This document shows, one piece after another, positions 55,526 through 64,000 of a stretch of DNA of 64,000 nucleotides. Position numbers and translations under genes: made by a program. Every line of letters begins with the position of its first letter. The stretch's first letter is position 1. This DNA comes from Vreelandella jeotgali Hwa (GTDB lineage Bacteria; Pseudomonadota; Gammaproteobacteria; Pseudomonadales; Halomonadaceae). The notes below the pieces were generated by a model. That model was not told the DNA's origin, did not search any database, and saw nothing but the letters and a program-made list of their open reading frames with translations. The stretch spans positions 1 through 64,000 of the forward strand of contig NZ_AMQY01000017.1 of the NCBI RefSeq assembly GCF_000334215.1, read 5' to 3'.

Positions 55526-56326
55526 TCAGTGCTCATGGTGGCTATGGTCATCGTGGTCGTGCTCGTCGAGCGCGGCCATCAGGCCGGCTTCCTGACCGGC
55601 GATAATCAGCCGCTTCATGTCGCTGACGGCGTCTTTCAGCCCCGTAAACAGCGCCCGGGCGATGATGGCGTGGCCGATATTGAGTTCGTGAAGGCCGGGC
55701 AGCGCGGCAATCGCTTCGGCGTTGTGGTAGTGCAGCCCGTGGCCGGCATTGACGGTCAGCCCAAGGTCGGCGGCGTTCTGCGCGGCGCGCGTCAGCCGGC
55801 GATACTCATCATTGGCCGCTTCACTGCCCGCGGCGGCATTGGCAAAGGCGCCGGTATGCAGCTCCACGGTGGGCGCGCCGGCGCGCGCGGCGGCGGCGAT
55901 CTGCGCCGGCTCGGGATCGATGAACAGCGACACCTCGCAGCCGGCCTGCGCCAGCCGCGCGCACGCCGCCCGGCAGGCATCGAAGCCGCCGGCGACGTCC
56001 AGCCCGCCTTCGGTTGTCAGCTCATCGCGCTTTTCCGGCACCAGGCAGACGTTAGCGGGCTGAACCTCTTCGGCCAGCGCGAGCATCTCCGCGGTCGTGG
56101 CCATTTCCAGGTTCATGCGCGTGTTGAGCACTGCCGCCAGCAGGTGGATATCCCGGGGCTGAATATGCCGGCGATCTTCGCGCAGGTGGACCGTAATGCC
56201 GTCGGCGCCTGCCTCTTCGGCGATCAGCGCGGCCTGAACGGGATCGGGATAGCGCGTGCCCCGCGCCTGGCGCAGGGTGGCAACGTGGTCGATATTGACG
56301 CCTAACAGAATACGCGGGGGGTGCAT
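55526..56326 (-). CDS. pdxJ: Pyridoxine 5'-phosphate synthase
   Basis: Condenses 1-deoxyxylulose-5-phosphate with 3-amino-2-oxopropyl phosphate, the ring-closing step of vitamin B6 synthesis. The 266-aa protein has [20 protein letters not shown] at its N-terminus, [12 protein letters not shown], the catalytic Glu in VCLVPEKR, and HTGAFA. ATG 56326 follows GGAGG. The end is a 13-residue His/Asp stretch ([13 protein letters not shown]) beyond the family core, capable of binding metal ions but of unknown relevance. Confidence 0.94.
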   Translation of the reverse strand: MHPPRILLGVNIDHVATLRQARGTRYPDPVQAALIAEEAGADGITVHLREDRRHIQPRDIHLLAAVLNTRMNLEMATTAEMLALAEEVQPANVCLVPEKRDELTTEGGLDVAGGFDACRAACARLAQAGCEVSLFIDPEPAQIAAAARAGAPTVELHTGAFANAAAGSEAANDEYRRLTRAAQNAADLGLTVNAGHGLHYHNAEAIAALPGLHELNIGHAIIARALFTGLKDAVSDMKRLIIAGQEAGLMAALDEHDHDDHSHHEH

Positions 56327-56381
56327 GGGGCCTCCGGAACGTGACAAAAAACCTGGCCGGCCGCCGCCGGGCAGGATGACA

Positions 56382-57080
56382 TCAGGATGAAGGGCGACGT
56401 CGCCGGACCAGGTCTTCCATCAGGCGGCGCGAACGCAGCTCCGCGTGCCCCAGCAGGGGGGCCAGCGCCTGACGCATGGTCGCCTTCAGGGCCCCGGCCA
56501 GCCCCGGGCGATGCCAGGCGCCCTGCGCCACCTGACGCAGCGTGCGCCCTTCAATGCCGTTGTCGGCGGGGGCAAAGGCGCCGCTGGCAACGTCGAAACG
56601 GTAGCGCGTCTGGCTGTCCAGCGCCTCGCCGACCGGGGTGGCAAAACGCGGCGTGGCGCCCCGGGCTTCCAGCAGCGACCACTCAAAACGCCGCAGTGCC
56701 AGCGCCCGTTCGGCCGGCAGTGTCAGAGCATCCAGCAGCGCCGTATAGAAGGCAAAAACATCGGTTGCCGGCATTTCCACCGGCAACAGGCGGGTGGCGA
56801 TCTCGTTGGCATAGAGCCCGCAAAGTAGCCCCTCGCCGGCGAGCAGCGCCACATAGCCGCGGGTTTCCATCAGCATCAGCCGCTTGAGCTCGCGCTCGCC
56901 CTGCCAGGTGACAAACAGCGGCGCAAACGGCTGCAGGCGCTGACGGGATTTGGCCCCGGGGCGCTGCACGCCGCGGGCCACGGCGCGTATACGGCCGTGA
57001 TTCAGTGTCAACAGATCCACCAGCGCGCTGGTTTCCCGGTAGGGCCGGCGGTGGAGCAGAAACGCCGGTTCGGGCGACAT
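56382..57080 (-). CDS. recO: DNA repair protein RecO
   Basis: Recombination mediator that helps load RecA on SSB-covered gaps in the RecFOR pathway. The 232-aa protein has an OB-fold N-terminus ([20 protein letters not shown]) with the [10 protein letters not shown] segment, then a helical C-terminal domain; the zinc-binding cysteines present in some RecO proteins are absent, as in E. coli. ATG 57080 aligns best; an in-frame GTG at 57092 is possible. It is 17 bases downstream of era. Confidence 0.9.
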   Translation of the reverse strand: MSPEPAFLLHRRPYRETSALVDLLTLNHGRIRAVARGVQRPGAKSRQRLQPFAPLFVTWQGERELKRLMLMETRGYVALLAGEGLLCGLYANEIATRLLPVEMPATDVFAFYTALLDALTLPAERALALRRFEWSLLEARGATPRFATPVGEALDSQTRYRFDVASGAFAPADNGIEGRTLRQVAQGAWHRPGLAGALKATMRQALAPLLGHAELRSRRLMEDLVRRRRPSS

Positions 57081-57097
57081 GCGCTCAGCCACCGGGG

Positions 57098-57997
57098 TTA
57101 TTCGAGGTTATAGCCAAGGCTCTTGAGCGCCCGGCTGTCGTCGGACCAGCCGCGTTTGACCTTGACCCAGAGGTTGAGCATCACCTTGCCGTCGAGCACA
57201 CGCTCCATGTCCAGGCGCGCCTCGCGGCCGATGCTCTTGATGCGCTCGCCGCGATCGCCGATCAGAATGACCTTCTGCCCCTGGCGCTCCACCAGAATCA
57301 GCGCGCTGATGTGCGTGACCCGGTCGGTTTCGTGAAACTCCTCGATCTCCACGGTCATCTGGTACGGCAGCTCATCGCCCAGCTGGCGCATGATCTTCTC
57401 GCGCACCAGCTCCGCGGCCATGAAGCGCAGGCTTTTATCGGTGATCTGATCATCGGGGAAATAATGCACGCTCTCGGGCAGATGGCCGGCCACTTCGTTT
57501 TCCAGCGCGTCCACCTGGGTGCCGTGCTTCGCCGAGATCGGCACAACGGCAGCAAAGTCGCGCCGCGCGCCCACGGATTCCAGCCAGGGCAGCAGCTCGC
57601 TCTTGTCCTTGAGGCGGTCGACCTTGTTGACCGCCAGCACCACCGGCGCGGTGACGTGCTCCAGACGCTTGAGCACCGCCTGGTCTTCCTCGCTCCAGCG
57701 GGTGCGATCGATGATGAACACCACGCAGTCCACGTCGCGCAGCGCCTGGCCGGCGGCCTGGTTCATGAAGCGGTTGATGGCCTTGTTGCGATCCTTCGAC
57801 ATGATGTGCATGCCGGGGGTATCCACGTAGACAAACTGCGCATCGCCGAGGGTCTTGATGCCCATGACCTGGTGGCGCGTTGTCTGTGGGCGACGCGAGG
57901 TAATCGAGACCTTCTGCCCCAGGATACGGTTCATCAGCGTTGACTTGCCGACGTTGGGGCGCCCGACAATGGCGACAAATCCACAGGTCCGGGTCAT
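57098..57997 (-). CDS. era: GTPase Era
   Basis: Ras-like GTPase that binds the 3' end of 16S rRNA and assists 30S assembly. The 299-aa protein has G1 GRPNVGKST (about residues 12-20), G3 VDTPGMH (about 59-65), G4 NKVD (about 124-127) and a C-terminal KH domain ([15 protein letters not shown]). Its ATG overlaps the rnc stop by 4 bases, the widely conserved rnc-era coupling. Confidence 0.96.
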   Translation of the reverse strand: MTRTCGFVAIVGRPNVGKSTLMNRILGQKVSITSRRPQTTRHQVMGIKTLGDAQFVYVDTPGMHIMSKDRNKAINRFMNQAAGQALRDVDCVVFIIDRTRWSEEDQAVLKRLEHVTAPVVLAVNKVDRLKDKSELLPWLESVGARRDFAAVVPISAKHGTQVDALENEVAGHLPESVHYFPDDQITDKSLRFMAAELVREKIMRQLGDELPYQMTVEIEEFHETDRVTHISALILVERQGQKVILIGDRGERIKSIGREARLDMERVLDGKVMLNLWVKVKRGWSDDSRALKSLGYNLE

Positions 57998-58686
57998 GCG
58001 TTATCTCCACGGCTTTTTTCCAGGTAGCTCAGGGCTTTTTCCGCGGCTTCCTGCTCGGCATAGCGGCGGCTTGAGCCCTTGCCGGTGGTGTGTTTTTCCA
58101 GCAGCTCGATGTGGCAGTCCACGGTAAACGTCTGGGCGTGAGCTTCCCCTCTGACCTGCACCACTTCGTACTGCGGCAGCGCCGACTGGCGCGATTGCAG
58201 GAACTCCTGCAGGCGGGTCTTGGGGTCTTTCTGGGTATCCTGCAGCGAAATACGCCCCAGCCGCTCGCTGAACCAGGCGATAATACGCTCGCTGACCGCG
58301 GGCATGCCGGCATCCAGATAGATCGCGCCGATCACCGCTTCAACGGCGTCGGCGAGGATCGAATCGCGCCGGTGGCCGCCGCTTTTCATCTCGCCGGACC
58401 CCAGCTGCAGGCATTCGCCAAAGCGCATCTCCCGAGCCAGCTCGGCCAGCGTCTGGCCCTTGACCAGCCGCGCCCGTAGCCGTGAAAGCTGGCCTTCCCG
58501 CGCCTGGGGAAATTGCTCGAACAGCGCCTGGGCAATCACGAAGTTGACAATCGAGTCGCCCAGAAACTCCAGACGCTCGTTGTTGCGGCCGCCATAGCTG
58601 CGGTGCGTCATGGCGAGCTCCAGCAGCGACGGATCGTTGAAGTCGTAGCCGATGCGTTGGCTAAACGTCTTGAGCGAATGACTCAC
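57994..58686 (-). CDS. rnc: Ribonuclease III
   Basis: Double-stranded-RNA endonuclease that processes rRNA precursors. The 230-aa protein has the catalytic signature [17 protein letters not shown] (about residues 36-52), a second acidic site in [13 protein letters not shown] (about 113-125), and a C-terminal dsRNA-binding domain ending [14 protein letters not shown]. It follows lepB after a repeat-filled gap. Confidence 0.95.
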   Translation of the reverse strand: MSHSLKTFSQRIGYDFNDPSLLELAMTHRSYGGRNNERLEFLGDSIVNFVIAQALFEQFPQAREGQLSRLRARLVKGQTLAELAREMRFGECLQLGSGEMKSGGHRRDSILADAVEAVIGAIYLDAGMPAVSERIIAWFSERLGRISLQDTQKDPKTRLQEFLQSRQSALPQYEVVQVRGEAHAQTFTVDCHIELLEKHTTGKGSSRRYAEQEAAEKALSYLEKSRGDNA

Positions 58687-58762
58687 GAGGCTCCCATGTC
58701 ACGGACGGTGATGCGTGAAGGTAAATAACAGGGTAAAACAGCCGGCTCCGGGCCACTATTAA

Positions 58763-58847
58763 CCATTGACCACTATGGACCATTGACCACTATTGACCAT
58801 TGACCACTACTGACTATTGACCACTACTGACTACTGGCCACTACTGA
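58763..58847. repeat. Five 17-bp tandem repeats running into lepB
   Basis: CCATTGACCACTATTGA and variants occur at 58763, 58780, 58797, 58814 and 58831. The last copy contains the lepB stop codon and final codon, so the array has grown up to or through the gene end. It fills most of the lepB-rnc gap. Confidence 0.88.
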
Positions 58848-59638
58848 ATATGCCGGATGCTGGTAAAGCTCGGCAAGCCGCCGTCCCAGTGCATCCACAC
58901 GGCGAAAGCGCGACCGACGATGTTCTCTTCCGGCACAAAGCCCCAGTAGCGGCTGTCGTTGGAGTGATCGCGGTTGTCGCCCATCATGAAATACTTGCCG
59001 TCGGGGACTTCGATTTCACGCATCTGCGGGCCGGGGTCCAGCGGATTGTTGTACAGCGCATGGTGGGTGTCGCCCAGGGTTTCATCGAGCAGCAGCTGGC
59101 GCGGCGAGGCGTCGGGGCCCTTTTCTTCCAGCGACTTGGTCACTTCCTCGCCGTTGATATACAGCTGCTTGCCTTCGTAGCGAATATGGTCGCCGGGCAG
59201 CCCTACCACGCGCTTGATGAAGTTGACCGACGGCTCTTCGGGGTAGCGAAACACCATGACATCGCCACGCTCGGGCTCGCCCACGTCCAGCACCTCGGTA
59301 TTGAGCACCGGCAGCCGCAGGCCGTAGGCGTACTTGTTGACCAGGATAAAATCGCCGACCTTGAGCGTCGGGCGCATGGACCCCGAGGGAATCTGGAACG
59401 GCTCGACGATAAAGCTGCGCACGATCAGCACGACCAGCAGCACGGGAAAAAACGAACGTGCATAGTCGACCGGCCAGGGCTCCTTGTAGAGCTTTTCGCG
59501 CTCGTCCGCCGAGAGGTCGCCCTCGCTTTCCGCTTCGGCGGCGCGAGCCCGGCGCCCGGGCCGCCAGATCACCGCATCCAGCAGGTAAATCAGCCCGGAA
59601 AGCGCTACGGCAAGCACCAGAAGTAATGAGAAGTTCAT
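58841..59638 (-). CDS. lepB: Signal peptidase I
   Basis: Inner-membrane protease that removes Sec and Tat signal peptides. The 265-aa protein has two membrane spans (about residues 3-20 and 62-78), the nucleophilic Ser in PSGSMRPTLKVGD (about 89-101) and the general-base Lys in SVNFIKRVVGLPGDH (about 139-153), plus box E GDNRDHSNDSRYWG. It lies 14 bases downstream of lepA, the standard lepA-lepB pair. Confidence 0.95.
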   Translation of the reverse strand: MNFSLLLVLAVALSGLIYLLDAVIWRPGRRARAAEAESEGDLSADEREKLYKEPWPVDYARSFFPVLLVVLIVRSFIVEPFQIPSGSMRPTLKVGDFILVNKYAYGLRLPVLNTEVLDVGEPERGDVMVFRYPEEPSVNFIKRVVGLPGDHIRYEGKQLYINGEEVTKSLEEKGPDASPRQLLLDETLGDTHHALYNNPLDPGPQMREIEVPDGKYFMMGDNRDHSNDSRYWGFVPEENIVGRAFAVWMHWDGGLPSFTSIRHIQ

Positions 59639-59652
59639 GGGGAATCAGTGTC

Positions 59653-61470
59653 CTAGTCGTCGTTGACCTTGAGCACGGCGAGAAAGGCGTCCTGGGGAAT
59701 CTCCACGCGCCCAACCTGCTTCATGCGCTTTTTACCGGCTTTCTGCTTTTCCAGCAGCTTTTTCTTGCGCGACATGTCGCCGCCGTAGCACTTGGCCGTG
59801 ACGTTCTTGCGCAGCGCCTTGACCGTGGAGCGCGCCACAACCTGGCTGCCGATGGCCGCCTGGATGGCCACGTCGAACATCTGCCGGGGAATCAGCTCTT
59901 TCATCTTTTCGACCAGCGCGCGCCCCCGGGGATGCGCATGATCACGATGAATGATGACCGCCAGGGCATCAACCTTGTCGCCGTTGATCAGCACGTCCAG
60001 ACGCACCAGGTTGGCGGCCTCGAAGCGCTCGAAATTGTATTCCAGCGATGCGTAACCCTTGGACAGCGACTTGAGCCGGTCGAAAAAGTCCATGACCACC
60101 TCGGACATGGGCAGCTCGTAGGTCAGCTGAATCTGGTTGCCGAGAAACAGCATGTCGAGCTGGGTGCCGCGACGCTGCTCGCACTCGGCGATCACGTTGC
60201 CCACAAACTCCTGGGGCACCAGAATGCTGGCGCGGACAATGGGCTCGCGCATTTCCGCCACGTCGGCGAAGTCGGGCAGCCGGGACGGGTTGGAGACGTA
60301 GCTGTACTCGCCGTTTTCCATCATCAGCTCGTAGACCACCGTCGGCGCGGTGGTCAGCAGATCCAGGTTATATTCGCGTTCCAGACGCTCCTGGATGATC
60401 TCCATGTGCAGGGTGCCGAGAAAGCCCACGCGAAAGCCGAAGCCCATGGCGTCGGAATTTTCCGGCTCGTAGTCCAGCGAGGCGTCGTTGAGCGCGAGCT
60501 TTTCCAGCGCATCGCGGAAGCCTTCGTAATCGTCGGCGCTGACCGGGAACATGCCGGCGTAGACCTGGGGGTTGATCTGCTGGAAACCCGGCAGCCTGGG
60601 GGTATCCGGGGTTTTGGTGTGGGTGATGGTATCGCCCACCGGCGCGCCCTGGATATCCTTGATACCGGCAACCAGAAAGCCGACCTCGCCGGCATGCAGC
60701 ACGCCCGTTTGCTTGCGCTGCGGGGTGAAGATACCAACCTCGGTGGCTACCCAGTCGCCTTCCGTGGAGGTAATCCGCAGCTTGTCGCCCTTGCGCAGGA
60801 TGCCATCAAACACCCGCACCAGCGATACCACGCCCAGGTAGTTATCGAACCAGGAATCGATGATCAGCGCTTTCAGCGGCGCGTCGCTTTCCCCTTTGGG
60901 CGGCGGGACGTCGCGGACCAGCCGCTCCAGCAGGGCATCAACCCCCAGCCCGCTTTTGGCGGATACCTGGCAGGCATCGGCGGCATCAATACCGATAATT
61001 TCCTCGATCTCCTGGGAAACGCTGTCCGAATCGGCCTGGGGCAGGTCAATCTTGTTGAGCACCGGCAGCACTTCGAGCCCTTCTTCCACCGCCGTATAGC
61101 AGTTGGCTACCGACTGGGCTTCCACGCCCTGGGCGGCATCCACCACCAGCAGCGCGCCTTCGCAGGCATACAGCGAACGCGACACCTCGTAGGAAAAGTC
61201 CACGTGGCCGGGCGTGTCGATGAAGTTGAGCTGGTAGATTTCGCCGTCAGCCGCCTTGTAGTCCAGCGTGACCGACTGCGCCTTGATGGTGATACCGCGC
61301 TCGCGCTCGATATCCATGGAGTCCAGCACCTGCTCCTTCAGCTCGCGGTCGGTGAGCCCGCCGCAGACCTGAATCAGGCGGTCCGACAGCGTGGACTTGC
61401 CGTGGTCGATGTGCGCGATGATGGAAAAGTTGCGTATGTTATTGATAATACTTCTATTTTCGTCTTTCAT
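59653..61470 (-). CDS. lepA: Elongation factor 4 (LepA)
   Basis: Ribosome-binding GTPase linked to back-translocation and 30S maturation. The 605-aa protein has G1 AHIDHGKST (about residues 18-26), [10 protein letters not shown] (G2), DTPGHVDF (G3) and NKIDLP (G4), followed by EF-G-like domains and the LepA-specific C-terminal domain ending [19 protein letters not shown]. The length is typical. It follows mucD after a 207-base gap. Confidence 0.96.
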   Translation of the reverse strand: MKDENRSIINNIRNFSIIAHIDHGKSTLSDRLIQVCGGLTDRELKEQVLDSMDIERERGITIKAQSVTLDYKAADGEIYQLNFIDTPGHVDFSYEVSRSLYACEGALLVVDAAQGVEAQSVANCYTAVEEGLEVLPVLNKIDLPQADSDSVSQEIEEIIGIDAADACQVSAKSGLGVDALLERLVRDVPPPKGESDAPLKALIIDSWFDNYLGVVSLVRVFDGILRKGDKLRITSTEGDWVATEVGIFTPQRKQTGVLHAGEVGFLVAGIKDIQGAPVGDTITHTKTPDTPRLPGFQQINPQVYAGMFPVSADDYEGFRDALEKLALNDASLDYEPENSDAMGFGFRVGFLGTLHMEIIQERLEREYNLDLLTTAPTVVYELMMENGEYSYVSNPSRLPDFADVAEMREPIVRASILVPQEFVGNVIAECEQRRGTQLDMLFLGNQIQLTYELPMSEVVMDFFDRLKSLSKGYASLEYNFERFEAANLVRLDVLINGDKVDALAVIIHRDHAHPRGRALVEKMKELIPRQMFDVAIQAAIGSQVVARSTVKALRKNVTAKCYGGDMSRKKKLLEKQKAGKKRMKQVGRVEIPQDAFLAVLKVNDD

Positions 61471-61620
61471 CAGGTGCCAGAATCCGATATTGGGTCACGC
61501 TGTAGGCGACTCTCGGCGCAGCGTGGGTAAAGAATGGCGGCTATTGTACCGTTCCCGGATGGACCGTGCTATGGCGTATCCGCGCTGACCGCTGCGACAC
61601 GCCTCAGCACTCGGGCACAA

Positions 61621-61648
61621 CAAGGCCCGACACCATGGCCGGGCCTTG
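61621..61648 (-). terminator. Stem-loop after mucD
   Basis: CAAGGCCCG pairs exactly with CGGGCCTTG around a 10-base loop, 30 bases beyond the mucD stop. Only TTGTTG follows on the minus strand, so termination may be partial and some lepA message may come from upstream. Confidence 0.5.
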
Positions 61649-61677
61649 AGGTTTGCATCTTCAGGATCGCCAGCGGA

Positions 61678-63111
61678 CTACGGCATGCGCAGCGCCACAA
61701 ACAGCGAGCGGCCCTCACGGTACAGGCGCAGCGGGATGGCTCGGTCGTCGGGCAGCTGCTGGACGATATTGACCAGGTCGTCGGCCGACATCACCGCCTG
61801 GTGATCCACGCTGACCAGAATATCGCCGGATTTTATCCCGGCGCTCGCCGCAACGCTGCCGGGCTTGACCCTGCGGACCTGAACGCCGCCGTCGATCTCC
61901 AGCCGCTTGCGCTGCTCCGGGTCAACGTCGCTGACTGCCACACCCAGGCGCGCCTGGCTGGCCGATTCATCGCGGCGTTGCGACGTTCCCTTTTCGCTCT
62001 CGGGCCAGCTGCCCAGCGTTACCGTTTCGCGGGTTTTCTCCCCGTCGCGCAGCAGCGAAAGCGTGACCTCTTCATCCGGTGCGACGCGGCCAATCAGCCG
62101 AGGCAGTGTGCTCGAACGCTTCACCGCCTGCCCGTTGACGGCCAGAATCACGTCGCCGGCCTTGAGGCCACCCGCGGCGGCCGGGCCTTCGGGGTCCAGG
62201 TCGGCAATCAGCGCCCCGCCGGGCTTGTCCATGCCGAAGGATTCGGCCAGATCCCGGGAAACGGGCTGGATCATCACACCCAGCCAGCCGCGATCGACCT
62301 TGCCGTCCTGGCGCAGCTGGTCGGCCACATCCATCGCCACGTTGACGGGAATGGCGAACGACAGGCCCATGAAGCCGCCGTTACGGGTAAAGATCTGGGA
62401 GTTGATCCCGATGACCTGGCCGTCCAGGTTAAACAGCGGCCCGCCCGAGTTACCCGGGTTGATGGCCACGTCGGTCTGGATGAAAGGCACGTAGGCGTCC
62501 TGCGGCAGGGTACGATTCATCGCGCTGATGATGCCCGACGTTACCGAGTGGTCAAAACCGAAGGGCGAGCCGATCGCCGCGACCCAGTTGCCGACTTCCA
62601 GCTCGTCGGAATCGCCCATTTCCAGCGTGGTCAGATCCTCGGCATCCACCTTGATCAGAGCGATATCGGTCTGCGAGTCACTGCCGATGATCTTGGCGGT
62701 CATTTCCCGACGATCGTTAAAGCGCACCTGTACCTTGTCGGCATCGCGGACCACATGCGCGTTGGTCATGATGTAGCCGTCTTCGCTGATGACAAAGCCC
62801 GACCCCAGCGACTGGCGTTTCTGTGACGGCCCCTGGCCGGGCCCTCCGCCGTGCGGCGAGGGAGAACGCCCGCCGAAGCGGTCACCGAAAAAGTGGCGGA
62901 AAATCTCGGGGACATCCTGGCCGTTGAAATCGTGGGGTAATGACGGGCTGCGCTGCTCGACTTCGCGCGTCGTTGAGATATTGACCACGGCCGGCGCCGC
63001 CTGCTTCACCAGCTGGGTAAAATCCGGCAGCTCGCGCGCCTGGGCGGCGCCGGCGGCCGTTATCCATACAAGACAAAGCCACAGCGTGGCGGGGAGAATC
63101 ATGCGTTTCAT
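61678..63111 (-). CDS. mucD: Periplasmic serine endoprotease MucD/DegP-like
   Basis: HtrA-family protease and chaperone of the envelope stress response. The 477-aa protein has a signal peptide (about residues 1-26), a trypsin-like domain with His119 (MTNAHVV), Asp in SQTDIALIKV and Ser in NPGNSGGPLF, then two PDZ domains (about 280-365 and 390-475). Its place downstream of mucB/rseB and upstream of lepA matches the pseudomonad algU operon; no mucC is present between them. Confidence 0.94.
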   Translation of the reverse strand: MKRMILPATLWLCLVWITAAGAAQARELPDFTQLVKQAAPAVVNISTTREVEQRSPSLPHDFNGQDVPEIFRHFFGDRFGGRSPSPHGGGPGQGPSQKRQSLGSGFVISEDGYIMTNAHVVRDADKVQVRFNDRREMTAKIIGSDSQTDIALIKVDAEDLTTLEMGDSDELEVGNWVAAIGSPFGFDHSVTSGIISAMNRTLPQDAYVPFIQTDVAINPGNSGGPLFNLDGQVIGINSQIFTRNGGFMGLSFAIPVNVAMDVADQLRQDGKVDRGWLGVMIQPVSRDLAESFGMDKPGGALIADLDPEGPAAAGGLKAGDVILAVNGQAVKRSSTLPRLIGRVAPDEEVTLSLLRDGEKTRETVTLGSWPESEKGTSQRRDESASQARLGVAVSDVDPEQRKRLEIDGGVQVRRVKPGSVAASAGIKSGDILVSVDHQAVMSADDLVNIVQQLPDDRAIPLRLYREGRSLFVALRMP

Positions 63112-63207
63112 GCAAGTGCTCCTTGGGTAACAGTCAACCGGATAACAATCCGGCTGGATGACAATGAGTGAGTTGGCAATGAATGAGGCGACAATTCATG
63201 AAATGAA

Positions 63208-63278
63208 AATCAATGGAATACCCATCAAGGGGATAACCATCAATAGAATAACAATCAATGGAATAACCACCCATCAAG
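63208..63278. repeat. Degenerate repeats of about 15 bp between mucB and mucD
   Basis: Variants of ATCAATGGAATAACC recur about four times in the 178-bp gap between mucB and mucD. No gene is seen here. Confidence 0.6.
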
Positions 63279-63289
63279 TCAGCGGCATG

Positions 63290-64000
63290 CTATTCCGTTG
63301 AGTGAGTGTCCGTTGACCGGGTGTCTGCTGACTGAGTGTCTGCTGAATGAGTTTCCGTTGACCGGGTGACGGAGCGCGCGATGCGCCCGAGCATATCGGG
63401 TGGAATCTCGCCGATAGCGATTACCTGCCAGGGCTCATCGCCCGAGTGGCGCTCCACGGCAATGGCGGACACGCCCAGACGGTGGACGCCGGTAGCCAGT
63501 GCCGTGGAAACAGCCGGGGATTCCACAAAGACACTGACCGTCGCCAGACCGTCGCTGTACAGCCGCTGGGTACGGCCCTCCTGCGACTGCTGCACCGCGC
63601 CCGGCTGACGTACCATGCCATCCGGCAGCCAGCCGGTGCGCCACTCGGGCAGGTCGTCGTTTGCGCGGTTTTCCACGGTGACGGCATCCGGGTAGCGTTC
63701 GGGGGACTGCAGCCGGGTTACCTGAAAGGTTTCCAGAATGGTGTCGTCGTTATCGCGCAGGACGTGCTTCAGCAGCAGCCCGGTTTCACGATCCAGCCAC
63801 CACTGATGGCGATAGCGGTCGTCGTCGACGGGGGTAAACGTGAGTTGCACGGCGTCGCGGTCGGCAACGCGCTTGTCCTCGGCGAGGGAAAGATCGTAGA
63901 CAGATGCCACGTGCCTGGCCCAGCGCAGGGGCATGGAGGGCGATGCGCCGTCGGAGGCGTCTTCGACGGGCGGTTGACCGTCGGGGGCAAGGCTGCCTGG
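63290..64000 (-). CDS. mucB: Sigma-E regulator MucB/RseB (5' end outside window)
   Basis: C-terminal part of the periplasmic protein that binds the anti-sigma factor and delays its cleavage. The frame is open to the right edge, so the start is missing. Recognisable RseB segments are HVASVYDLSLAEDKRVADRD, the lipoprotein-like-domain motif WWLDRETGLLLKHVL, and the C-terminal GVHRLGVSAIAVERHSGD. The final residues, about 20 (STETHSADTQSADTRSTDTH), come from a 15-bp repeat and lie outside the conserved fold. Confidence 0.88.
   Translation of the reverse strand, partial: PGSLAPDGQPPVEDASDGASPSMPLRWARHVASVYDLSLAEDKRVADRDAVQLTFTPVDDDRYRHQWWLDRETGLLLKHVLRDNDDTILETFQVTRLQSPERYPDAVTVENRANDDLPEWRTGWLPDGMVRQPGAVQQSQEGRTQRLYSDGLATVSVFVESPAVSTALATGVHRLGVSAIAVERHSGDEPWQVIAIGEIPPDMLGRIARSVTRSTETHSADTQSADTRSTDTHSTE
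63295..63369. repeat. Five 15-bp tandem repeats in the mucB 3' end
   Basis: Units such as CCGTTGACCGGGTGT and CTGCTGACTGAGTGT occur at 63295, 63310, 63325, 63340 and 63355. They are in frame and encode a Ser/Thr/Asp-rich tail. Confidence 0.85.

Overview
The window is a GC-rich gammaproteobacterial chromosome segment, most probably from Halomonas or another member of the Halomonadaceae. This rests on gene order (muc/rseB-degP/mucD-lepA-lepB-rnc-era-recO-pdxJ-acpS-cysM-rlmD-relA-mazG; purM-purN divergent from perM-hda; mrp next to dcd) and on protein character, not on a 16S or marker comparison. No integrase, transposase, rRNA or CRISPR array was seen.

Layout. 1-3.5 kb: metNIQ methionine importer and free methionine-(R)-sulfoxide reductase, both serving methionine supply. 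3.6-3.9 kb: two identical tRNA-Val(GAC) genes behind a shared bidirectional terminator. 4.1-10.9 kb: fumC, hda, a PerM-type permease, purMN, dcd and mrp. 10.9-16.3 kb: two crotonases and a two-part NDP-forming acyl-CoA ligase, divergent from a MurR/RpiR regulator. 16.3-29 kb: GDPD, proS, a lytic transglycosylase with a damaged start, an AMP-forming acyl-CoA synthetase, a 36-aa CcoM-like membrane peptide with an FNR/Anr box, SlyD, AmpG, a SEC-C protein, an AarF/UbiB kinase-like protein, an isochorismatase-fold hydrolase and a DUF3047 protein.

29.1-42.5 kb is a defence island with all recognisable genes on the minus strand: AbiEi/AbiEii; a Pycsar-type pair (class III nucleotide cyclase with a probable AGS-C sensor domain plus a membrane effector split by a frameshift at an A8 run); and a type I restriction-modification locus (hsdM, an unlisted 49-aa ORF coupled to both neighbours, hsdS, hsdR). 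A GIY-YIG/DUF4357 protein and a PD-(D/E)XK nuclease sit between hsdS and hsdR. The Pycsar block is visibly AT-rich against its GC-rich neighbours, which suggests separate acquisition.

42.7-64 kb returns to core genes: topB, panE, a 3-hydroxyisobutyryl-CoA hydrolase, ppc, then the long minus-strand series mazG through mucD and a partial mucB/rseB at the right edge.

A second theme is short tandem repeats (11-37 bp units, different sequence at each site) in many intergenic gaps and at the extreme ends of several coding regions. Coordinates were read by hand; protein assignments come from recalled family motifs, with no database search.
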